Shown here piece after piece: positions 14,353-64,000 of a DNA stretch of 64,000 nt. Source of the DNA: Acanthacorydalis orientalis (Eukaryota > Arthropoda > Insecta > Megaloptera > Corydalidae); contig CM068322.1 in the NCBI GenBank assembly GCA_034766995.1, forward strand, positions 16,131,810 through 16,195,809. The letters are read 5' to 3'. Positions within the stretch are counted from its first letter, which is position 1, and each line of letters opens with the position of its first letter. Under the pieces are notes generated by a model. The model saw only the letters and a program-made list of their open reading frames with translations. It was not told where the DNA came from and made no database searches. Both the position numbers and the translations under genes were made by a program.

Positions 14353-14883
14353 TATGAATAATAACTCTAATTTCAAATAATTTAGTTTCCACATTCTCAA
14401 AACACTGAATGTTATCTCAATACTAACTTGATCTTATGTAATTACATTTGACAAACACCAATGAATCATAGTGTCTTTCAGTTTGCAGTGCTAGTTCAAA
14501 GTGGTGAAAGTGTATTAGAATAGTTCCTGGATATTTTTCTCTTAATATGTAGTTTCTTCATTATTAAGAAAAGCAATTTATAGAAGATAAAGGGACTCTG
14601 CTGCCTGCATTACATGTAAACATTATTTTTTTTCTATTATTTATATTTATGCATATTGAATATAAACATCAGCATGCCAATAAAAAAAATTTAATAATCC
14701 ATGACATATATTTACACTTACATTTTTTAAAACTGATTATGAATTAACTACCAACTTTGAAAACATATAAAATTTATTTCAATAAAAATATAAAATGTAT
14801 TTTTAAAACAATAAATTAATATTTAACTTTTATACATCATACATTAACAAACACAATACCATTAACAGAACATAACATTAATG

Positions 14884-16681
14884 TCACTGAAACATGAAAT
14901 AAACCAGTGCTGAAATAACAAGAACAATAATAGAAATACTACAACTATAAACAATAAAATTATTATTATCTGATGTGGTTACTGCATTTTCAGAAGGTTC
15001 CTCTTCTATTGGTGCTTCTAGTTTATGTAAATCAGATGGATCTAAAAACAGATCAATCATTATAAATATTATTAGCGTTCCTGACCAATTAACAGTTAAA
15101 TAGTTCAAATTACCTGCTTGAACTTCCAAATCCTTAATAACATCATCTTCATCTACTTTTAAATCAAGTAATTCTTCTAAAGAAATAAGAGCTTCAGATG
15201 GTCCTTCTCCAGGAAATAAATAATCACTTAGAGTAACCCTACTTGATGGTAATGGAATAAGAACTCTTCGTGGAGGTTCATGAACACTATGTTTTTCTTT
15301 TAACAAAAAAGAAAAATATTATTTTATACACCTCTATACATGCTGATAAATATTGCACACCTTCTGGACTCCCTTGTTCTTCCTCAATAATAGAATCCCA
15401 GTGCATTTCAAACCTCGCAGCTAAACTTCGAATTATATCTTCTTTGATTGCAGACTCTGCTTCATGTATAGTTGCTTTTTGATGCAAAAACACTCTTGAT
15501 GCTAATTGACCAACAAATTGCATATCTCCACTACAGTCAATTATTGTTAAGTCTTCATTATCTTCAGACTCCTCCTACAAAATGGTTGTGGATAAAATAA
15601 ATTATTTGCTTTTCATTATTGCTGTTATCACTTACACATGGTATAAGAATATCCACTTGTATTGGTTTCATGTCATCGGAGTCATGTCTTGGTACTTTTG
15701 TTTTAACATTTTTTTTCTTCTTCACCAGAGAGTCTAACAATTCATTACCTTCTTTTATTTCATAATTCAGTGTAATTGAACTTTTATCTAATTTTTTCTC
15801 AACAGTACTGAGTATATCTAATCATATTATAAATAAATCATAGTTATAAATTTTTGTAATCAATGTGAACATTTAAACATTACCTTGCAAGTTTTTCTTT
15901 AATGTCCAATTAATTTTATCTACAGAAATTGGAAAATTCTGATCGAATTGGATATTACAATCAAGTTGATGCCATTTTGTCGCTTGAGCGACAAATTTTA
16001 TCTCTCCGGGTTTAAAACTACCATCTTTACAATCAAAATATTTACTGCTATAACTGGACGTCTTTGGATTGAAATGCAATACAATTTTATCTGCGTTCTG
16101 ATCGAAGTTTCCATGTAAATTTCTATTAATTGATAGATATTTAGTTGTTTGTGTTAATAATGTTTTTATTCGACTTGAATATGATACATTATTAAATAAA
16201 TCTTCATTAGAAATTACAAATATACCTAAATTAAAAAAAAAATGTGCAGTTCGATTACTTTTACAAGTAGCTAATAGTTTTGTGCAACTAACCTATCACA
16301 TACATTCCACCGGGTAACATACGTGTAGCTTGACGAGCATGATCACCTACCCATGCTTCTTGCACATCGGATACATTTTGTACATTTTTTATATTTTCTT
16401 TTGTGTCCCCTTGTGCATTTCCTAATTTGTTTTCTTCACTGACATCTTTACATGACGGCTGAGGTGTTCTTGCCAAATGAATAACAAAATCTTTTGTACT
16501 AGTTGGCTTAAAGTAAAAGAATTTTATATATCAAACACACCAAATTTCTAGATCATTGCAAAGCAATAATTGAGCAATAAGTTACCTGTCCCAAAATTAA
16601 CCCTATGGAAAAATCTCCAGTTTTTCCTAATGTTTGTAAATAAGATAGAATTGATTCTTCAGCTATTGCACTTCGAACCAT
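14884..16681 (-). CDS. ODR4: ODR4-family protein, complete (seven coding exons)
   Basis: Exons in reading order are 16681-16586, 16506-16293, 16225-15884, 15817-15636, 15574-15361, 15296-15114 and 15041-14884. All have GT/AG borders and consistent phases and give 462 residues; ODR4 proteins are about 450. The start MVRSAIAEESILSYLQTLG is the first ATG of the open frame. Family features are LILGQPTSTKDFVIHLARTP, a WVGDHARQATRMLPGGMYVI block and, in exons 5-6, QFVGQLASRVFLHQKAT followed by PPRRVLIPLPSSRVTLSDYL. The C-terminus has one hydrophobic segment (roughly residues 440-462, FIVYSCSISIIVLVISALVY), consistent with a tail anchor. In C. elegans ODR-4 helps odorant receptors leave the endoplasmic reticulum, and animal homologues partner with the UFM1 protease UFSP2. 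Exon 4 carries a Lys-rich run. All introns are short (about 65-80 bases), unlike the neighbouring genes. Family assignment is from recognised conserved blocks. Confidence 0.93.
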
Positions 16682-17077
16682 TTTTTTATTATTATTGTAT
16701 TACTGTACTGCAAATTTAACATGAATTTTTCTTTCAATCTGTCAGTCAACTATTATACGGAATATCAGAAGTGGACCACATCTACACATATTTTAGGTAC
16801 GTTTACATTTGTATTTACGGAAAGTAACTGGAGAATACAACGTTTATATGGTTTTCTATAATCAACTGAATTATAATGTATTCATTATAATATTTATGTA
16901 ATTATTTCTTTTTTAATTCACTGCACTATAAATGTATCATTAATAATTCGTTATAATTCTCATAATTCATTGCACATAATTAAATAATTAACATTCATAT
17001 ATTAAACATTTAATTATTTAAATCTTGTACGAATGAATGCGTTATTATTTTGAATTAAATATAATAATTTGGAATGT

Positions 17078-17124
17078 ATATATATATATATATATCTATA
17101 TATATATATATATATATGTATATG

Positions 17125-17155
<31 letters not shown>

Positions 17156-17320
17156 ATATAAATGTATGTATATATATATATAAGTACAATACTTTTAATA
17201 CCATAATCAAAAGCAATTAATGAATAAACAATACAAGATAATTTACAAATTTATAAATCTAAATATTTGAATTAAATTATTTAAAATAATATTGAAATAT
17301 TACCTAAAATATACCAATTA

Positions 17321-17381
<61 letters not shown>

Positions 17382-17383
17382 TG
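17078..17383. repeat. two (TA)n tracts before the RTE fragment
   Basis: 17078-17181 is a TA/TATG compound tract; 17327-17378 is a pure TA run that ends where the RTE-like fragment begins. Confidence 0.9.
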
Positions 17384-17385
17384 AA

Positions 17386-18005
17386 GAAAATTGGAATAAA
17401 AGCAACAGAATTAGAAGTATGTCTACCTAGACCAGCTTGTCAGTAAAGATGGATCATTCATTGAAGAAGTAAACAGGATAATAAAAATGGGAAGGAGCGT
17501 ATTTGGACAAAACGCTTCGATATTTACGTCAACAATCCCACTCTGTTTGAAGAAAAAAGTATTTGATCAATGTGTATTACCAGTCTTTACCTACGGCAAT
17601 GAAACATGTGTGTTTAAAGCAAAAACCATTCAAAGATTCCAAATAACAGAGAAGTATGGAAAGATGCATGCTAGGAATACTAAGAAGATATAGGAAAATA
17701 CTAGAATAGATACGAAAACAGACTGAAGTCATAGATGTAATATGAAGAGTAAAGAGTCTGAAATTGAAATGGGCGGGGCATGTTGCAAAGAGAGAAAACA
17801 ACCGATGGCCAACAGAAATTATTAACTGGGAACCAAGGAATATAAAAAGACAAAGGAAGTGACCCATGAATAGGTGGGATAAAGAAATTAAAAATTATAT
17901 TGGAAATTAGTGGAACAGAGATGCTTTCAATCGTACAAAATGAAAAATTATGGAAGAGGCCTTTATCCAGTAGTGGATTGACATAGGCTGATGATAATGA
18001 TTATA
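17386..18005 (+). mobile_element. RTE-like LINE 3' fragment
   Basis: A 5'-truncated piece of a non-LTR retrotransposon. Frames read YLDQL..KDGSFIEEVNR, IKMGRSVFGQNASIFTSTIP, PVFTYGNETCVFKAK and LKWAGHVAKRENNRWPTEII, the C-terminal part of an RTE/craniofacial-development-protein-2-like reverse transcriptase (LTYG.ETW and WAGHVAR..D.RW motifs). Frameshifts and stops are present. It begins right at a (TA)n array and ends in a short GATGATAATGATTA tail, which fits RTE 3' ends. Confidence 0.8.
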
Positions 18006-18639
18006 TATTTTTTAATAAAGGATGAGATGAAATTAAGTTCTAAAAAGATTATAAGGCACCTCAGCCATTAAAATTCTATGCTCAAATGTTAGGAATAAAA
18101 ATAACTAACCGTAGTATAAATAAAAAATAATGTGCAAAGAGTGAAACTGGATTAATAATTCCAATGCAAATAAAAAAAATCAAATAAGGGTAAAAAATTC
18201 GCTTCGCTTATTTAAAATAGTGATCTACAGAGATAAATAAATCTAGTAAAACTTTACGCAGTGTAACTGCAGACAAAAAGTAAATGCAAAGTGAATATTT
18301 CCAATAAGCATTATTTTTTGTAGATTTTGAAGCTTCGAAATGCTCAGAAAAGTATGTATAAAAAAATAGCAGCATAAGAATAGACAAATCTAACATCTTG
18401 AAAGAAATATTATTACAAGCTCATCAATTGTTCGAAAATGAAAGCCCAGTATACAAGGGAATTATTGTTGAAATGTTGAGTAAAAATACTCTCATCAAGT
18501 AGTAAAAAAAAACTATAAGTCTTAAATAATAATAATTAAAAATACAACTATATGTATTATCCCATTATATAATACTGTTCTAATTTAATCCAAAATTAAG
18601 ACTCCACACAACACAGAGAACTATGTAAAGTTACATACT

Positions 18640-18890
18640 ATGAATAACAAGAAAAGGTAGGAAAAGAATAGAATGGGATTCGAAAACAGCCAGAAGTCAT
18701 AGTTGTAATAAGAAGACTTGTATGTTTAAAAATCATACGAATCGGTTATGAAATCAACAAGAGTTATTAAATTTGGATAGAAAAAGTCAAAAATTTGAAA
18801 TTAGTTGTTTCACGTAAACCAAAATACATTCTAAGCACAACTGAATCACAAAGGATAATGACAGTGCTTTTAGAAAAAGTCCAGAAAATT
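18640..18890 (+). mobile_element. older degenerate copy of the same RTE-like 3' region
   Basis: The words AGGAAAAGAATAGAATGGGA, CAGCCAGAAGTCATAGTTGT and AATAAGAAGACTTG align with the part of the 17386-18005 fragment around 17690-17760. It is diverged and has no open frame. Confidence 0.5.
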
Positions 18891-18899
18891 TTAAAGTAA

Positions 18900-19950
18900 A
18901 TTGTCAAGGTATGATAATGTAACATTATTACCTTTTATCTATTATTAAGGGAAATAAGACTAAAAAATTAAACATGCATATATTCTGAGATTAAGTGAAT
19001 AAATCCAAAGAAAAAAATACTTACAGAACATCGAACAGAATCTGCATAAAAGACTAACAAATATTTTAAATAAAAAGTATGTAATAATCAAAAAAACGAG
19101 TGTTACAATTATAATTGGAACATATTGATAAAAGTACAGTAAATAAAATTATACTACCTCGCAAATTACTTAGAACAAAATTACAATTTTATTGAGTAAA
19201 TATGCCGATAATTAAAAGATTAATAATATGTTGTTGAGTGGACGGATAAAATAAAATAAATAAATATATACTGTTTTACATTTGTCGAAAATATTAAATT
19301 CATGTACACTCAATATAATTGATTTCTTAAGGTGTCGATTTTAAAATAATGTACATAAATAAATTCCGATTATCGATAAAAATATTAATTAACTATTTAA
19401 CGTAATCACTATAAAATATATCAAAATGTTTGTAACAATTATTTAAGAGTTAAACTGTTACCTAAATAATATAATTATTTACTATTACCTAATTATTCAC
19501 GTTGATTTTCCTTTCATAACGAAATGCAAATCACATTTAACAATTAAAAGTTTAAACAACAGCAATTAACTTTACTATCAATAATAATATAAATAAAACG
19601 GAATTACAAATGCACATAATTTATGGCTTATTCCACATATTTATACTTTCTTATTGTAGTAGACTTTTAAAGAAATTAATTTAAAAAATCAAAATGCGTT
19701 ATAGAATATTTTTTTGAAGATAGACGAAACATTTAAATGATTTATATTTTGTTATCCCTTTAATAAATTTCTTTCCACTACTGTATATGAGCATCTATTT
19801 GATTGCTCGAAATAAATGTTTAATCACTGTTTGGAAATGAATAAAATTATATTTTTTCTTATCAATTTGATATTCGATATCGACAAACTATAATACACAT
19901 AAATAAGTCTTAAAAGTATTAAAATAACTTAATAAATATGAACGACTTCA
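18900..19950. other. spacer downstream of the protease stop
   Basis: A+T-rich, no gene seen; probably holds the protease 3' untranslated region. Confidence 0.6.
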
Positions 19951-19953
19951 AAT

Positions 19954-60445
<40,492 letters not shown>

Positions 60446-60551
60446 GTTTTCGTTTAAGAATATAATGAGTCACACTAAATACAAAGAAATCTATCTTATC
60501 TACAAAATATAAATGTTCGAAATAGATTTACTATTGTTTAAACAGCACAGT

Positions 60552-60740
60552 TCATTTAATGTTTTTAAGTACGTTTCTTGAGATATTTATTATTAGTATT
60601 CTGTGCAGAATTTTAACAAGTACGTTTTTTTTCGTGCGAATAAAAAAAACGATTATCGGTATTAATGTTATGTTAAATCCATTTAATTTTAAAAGAGTAT
60701 ATAACGCGAGCACGTGTTCTACAGCACTGAAAAATGTCAT
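60552..60740 (-). other. possible upstream ORF in the protease leader
   Basis: A 62-codon ORF (starting MTFFSAVEHVLALYTLL) lies between the predicted start site and the signal-peptide ATG. If the leader is unspliced, it would be an upstream ORF able to lower translation of the protease. It has no recognisable domain. A leader intron could remove it. Confidence 0.3.
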
Positions 60741-60760
60741 TCACGTACTACTCTGACGAC

Positions 60761-60797
60761 ACTGATAGTTCTTGTTTAAATTTCGCGGTATATATAG
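60761..60797 (-). promoter_or_regulatory. TATA box and TCAGT initiator upstream of the protease signal exon
   Basis: On the - strand CTATATATACC (60797-60787) is followed, about 33 bases from its first T to the A, by TCAGT (60765-60761). This is the arthropod initiator consensus at the expected distance. The predicted start site is near 60763, giving a leader of about 318 bases if unspliced. The sequence around it is less A+T-rich than its neighbourhood. Confidence 0.6.
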
Positions 60798-60799
60798 TC

Positions 60800-61845
60800 T
60801 GTAAACACAGAGTGCCTCCCCGTTCTTTGTCGAATTGCGATCGGCTGTAATCGTTCGAAATGTGCTTGATAACTGTTGTATGATCATATTATAAACAGCT
60901 TCTGAACATTTTCACCAAACTATTAATTTGTACATATCAATTCAAATCTTGATTATTAGGTAAATCTAAAATGATTTTTTTTGAAATAAATTAATAAAGC
61001 TTACATAGACACTGTTTTTTTTTTTAGAAAAACTCAGATTGTAGTATTCATTTTAGAGAAGTATAATTTTTTGTTGTATCTGCTTTTATACAATTCACTA
61101 GCACTACTCTGTTAAATAGAAAATGTATAATTATCCCTCCTTTATAAAAGCTTTTATTAAATACGTTTCACGCGTTTTATTTTACTTTCTAATATTTATA
61201 TCTGTTAGATTCGTATAAACGTTCTGTTTTTTTTTTAATCTAAACACAAATACATTTATTAAGAAGATAGAAAGTAAGTTTAAGATTTAAACGATTAAGA
61301 ATAATAAAAATGTTTTCAAAATTCATTTTTATTTAATCAATTGTATAGTTCGTATATTAGTTATGAGGGAATTTTAATTTTCCATAAGCTTTTTTGACAT
61401 CTCTCTTGTAAAAGGATATAAACTTGAGTTCAAAAACATCTTCACTATATTTTTAACTTTATCTATTCAAACTTTTCCTCTTGAGGTGATTTTGCAAAGA
61501 AAGAAAAAAATGGTAACCAGATGCAATTTATAATAAGCACCTCAATCGGCTTTCATTTCTTCTGTCTTCATGAGATCTCACATTATGTTCATAAATAATC
61601 ATACCTTTTCTATTCACTAGAATAGCTTTAATAAATAGTAAATATAAAACACTAATAGTTTTTCACATATAATACCTTAATTAACTGATTTTGTTCCTGG
61701 AAAAATCATGCAGAATTTAATTCCTCGTGAAATTGAAGAAGTTATAACACTTCTAGTATCACAGCAGTACAATAGCATATTAACTTTATATAAAAGTTCC
61801 AGGAAATTTCAAATAAAACCCAAAATATTTTATTATATAACAAAA
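60800..61845. other. region upstream of the protease promoter
   Basis: No gene recognised. May contain regulatory DNA; no specific site can be defended. Confidence 0.5.
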
Positions 61846-61849
61846 TTTA

Positions 61850-62830
61850 TTTGATCGCCTTCAGAGTATTCTCTATCGCTTGCAATAGTCTTATGCCAAC
61901 ACTTCAACCAATATTCGATACATCGTTTATAGTCGATTGACGACATACCTTTCAGTTCGTCCAGCATTTTTTTATTAACGGCTTCCATTGTGTCAAAACG
62001 GCGTCCTGGCAGCGGGAATTTGAGTCTGGGAAATAGGAAAAAGTCATGTAAAGCTTAATCGGGCGAATAAGGGGCTTGAGAGACGATATTGGTTGAATTT
62101 TGGCCAAAAAATCGTGAACAAGCATTAAACTATGAGTGCCGCATTACCGTGAATAAAACCCACGAGTTGTTTTCCCACAATTCCGGTCAATGTTTACAGA
62201 TCGCTTCACGGAAATGCTTCATAACATTTTAGTAATATTTCTTATTGACTATTTGATCCTTTGGAAGAAAATTTTTATGGACCCCGCCAGGATAATCGAG
62301 AAAAACAGTCAAGAGTACCTTGATTTTTGATCACCTTTAGCTCTCTCTTTTCGGTCTCGATTCGCGTTTGCTGCACCATTCGGACGGTCACTGCTTTGTT
62401 TCGACGTTACACTAAAGTCTCGTCTCCAGTGATTATGCGTTTCATAAACGTGGGATCCTTAGATGTTTCAGATATCACCTCGGCGACAACATCTTTGCGG
62501 CGCTGTTCTTGCTTGAAATTTAACGTTCTTTGTACAAGTCTCGCTGTGACACACTTCTGGTGTAAAGTATCGGTCAAGATGCTTTAGCAAGATCCGTACG
62601 ATATGCCGACGTCATCAATCTCTCGCACAGTTAGTCAACGATCATTCAGAATCAAATCCTTCACTTTTTGAACATGTTCTTCAACGATTGATGATGACGG
62701 CCATCCCGAACGAGGGTCATCTTCTACCGACTCTCGGCACTCCTTAAACAAACTGTACCATTAGTATACCGGCATTTTCTATAAGCATTCATCTTCAAAT
62801 GCTTTTTCCATCATTTTAAATGTATCACCA
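61850..62830 (-). mobile_element. decayed mariner-type element
   Basis: - strand frames with many lesions read, from the N-terminus, DDPRSGWPSSSIVEEHVQKV, TLNFKQEQRRKDVVAEVISE, DPTFMKRIITGDET and a C-terminal block KMLDELKGMSSIDYKRCIEY WLKCWH (near 61960-61890). This is the order of a mariner-type transposase (helix-turn-helix, first Asp in ITGDET, C-terminal kxWHKCI region). I could not find inverted ends, so the limits are those of the coding remnant. Confidence 0.75.
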
Positions 62831-62834
62831 TAAG

Positions 62835-64000
62835 AAAATTTATTTTTAGACACAAAATTTAATACAAACTCCTTGCTCAATAAATTGAGACACTATGAAA
62901 TTCACCGAACATAGACTTTACAAGAACGTCAGATGTTCAGAAATGATTTGAGAGGTCGCATTTTTTTTGCTGTAGATTACAGTGGAAAGATTACCAGTAT
63001 TATCATTTAAAGAATTTTAATGTCAGGTTTGCGCTATTCTTTTAAGTTATAAATTCACAAACATTTTTGATCAGTGTGAGAATCTTATTTAGATTTTGCT
63101 GTCGATAATAATAATAAATAGTCGATAATAATAATAGTATTATAATATGCCTTATTAACATAACAAGTTTGATAACAGAAATTTTAAAAAACAACAAAGT
63201 ATTTTACATATTCACTTTCTTAATCTGTTCTTAAAATTTTTTACTGAAGACATCCATTATTTTGATATTCAGAAATGAAATTCATTCCAAGTATAAACGC
63301 CTCTATGAAATATTAAACCTTTATCAACAACTATTTACAATTTTGTAATATAATTTTTAATTAATGATCATTTTTCTTTTAAAAGAAGAAGACATTCTTC
63401 TATAATTAATTTAAATCCTCCCATTCTATCTAACACTAAAATGCTATAAATGTACTAATTATAATTGTAGAAGTTTCTCTAAATTTTCTCACTTTAATTC
63501 GTTTACAATTTTACTTGTGCTATTCAACCTGAAAGATCTATTTAAAATAAAAACACAGCTTTTCTTTGTATATGTCCAATATCTCGCATTGTAGGATATG
63601 AATTTCATGTAGTAAGTACTTGTCTCACTAGAAATAAATACTTGCTTTTTTCATTGCATCCCTTTATTGTTCTCATTACAAAATTTAGGTTCTTAAAAGC
63701 TTTATTTTTTATATTGATAATATACCATTCCTATTACAAAGATCATTATAGTTATTTGTACAAATTACTAGTCATTACTCCACGTAATAACGTTTCACCC
63801 TTAAAGGATCAACTGTTTCCACAAAATGTTACTATTTAATATTTACTTTTCATCGTGAAGTGCTATTAAAAAGTTCTCTAGTTGATTTAAAAAGTTTAAA
63901 AAGTTCTCTTTTTAAACAGTTCAAAAAGTTTTAAAACGTTCTCTAGTTGATTATAATATTTTGCAAATAATTTTTCTACAAGATTTACGTTGAATGTATT
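62835..64000. other. terminal A+T-rich stretch
   Basis: Short direct repeats (TCGATAATAATAATA near 63103 and 63121) and the duplications at 63848-63950; no gene seen. Confidence 0.6.
63848..63950. repeat. short local duplications
   Basis: GTTCTCTAGTTGATT occurs twice and AAAAAGTT several times within about 100 bases. Simple local duplication. Confidence 0.7.

Noticed and set aside
62327..62587. + strand 86-codon ORF
   Set aside because: Antisense of the decayed mariner; the - strand reads the transposase motif ITGDET and flanking blocks.

Overview
This is a strongly A+T-rich piece of an animal nuclear genome, almost certainly an insect. The genes have spliced exons with GT/AG borders, the mobile elements are mariners with TA target duplications plus a TTAA-flanked piggyBac-type MITE, one promoter has an arthropod-style TATA box and TCAGT initiator, and (TA)n arrays are very frequent. 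I cannot name the order or species from sequence alone. Most of the open frames here are low-complexity translations of TA repeats and are not genes.

Three protein-coding genes can be supported. (1) The last three coding exons of NudC lie on the + strand at 7773-9497 (CS domain plus conserved C-terminus); no earlier exon was recognised, so the preceding intron is at least about 7.7 kb or the 5' part lies outside the window. (2) A complete seven-exon ODR4-family gene lies on the - strand (14884-16681, 462 residues), predicted to be an endoplasmic-reticulum tail-anchored protein. (3) A large secreted trypsin-type serine protease lies on the - strand and spans 19954-60445 in seven coding exons (745 residues): signal peptide, short N-terminal segment, two thrombospondin type-1-like repeats, a long Ser/Thr/Pro-rich linker and an S1A catalytic domain with an intact triad. 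Its first intron is about 29.2 kb. A TATA box and TCAGT initiator sit upstream of its signal-peptide exon.

The rest is intronic or intergenic and rich in repeats. There are at least eight mariner-type elements of several lineages. One at 54772-56068 is nearly intact (one frameshift and one stop codon), and an internally deleted relative lies 18 bp away. Two more of different lineages lie back to back at 34776-37451. Two copies with TTAGGTTGG-type ends lie at 26450 and 47652, two short deletion derivatives of another lineage at 24955 and 52844, and a decayed copy near 62 kb. There are also RTE-like LINE fragments, a piggyBac-type MITE, a hAT-like MITE, a repeat family with GC-rich ends, a decayed transposon-protein remnant near 45 kb, and two tandem arrays whose units each contain a (TA)n core (22.1-23.15 kb and 39.3-40.15 kb). 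No tRNA, rRNA or CRISPR was seen.

The three genes have no evident joint pathway. NudC is a dynein-associated cochaperone, ODR4 supports membrane-protein trafficking, and the protease is extracellular.
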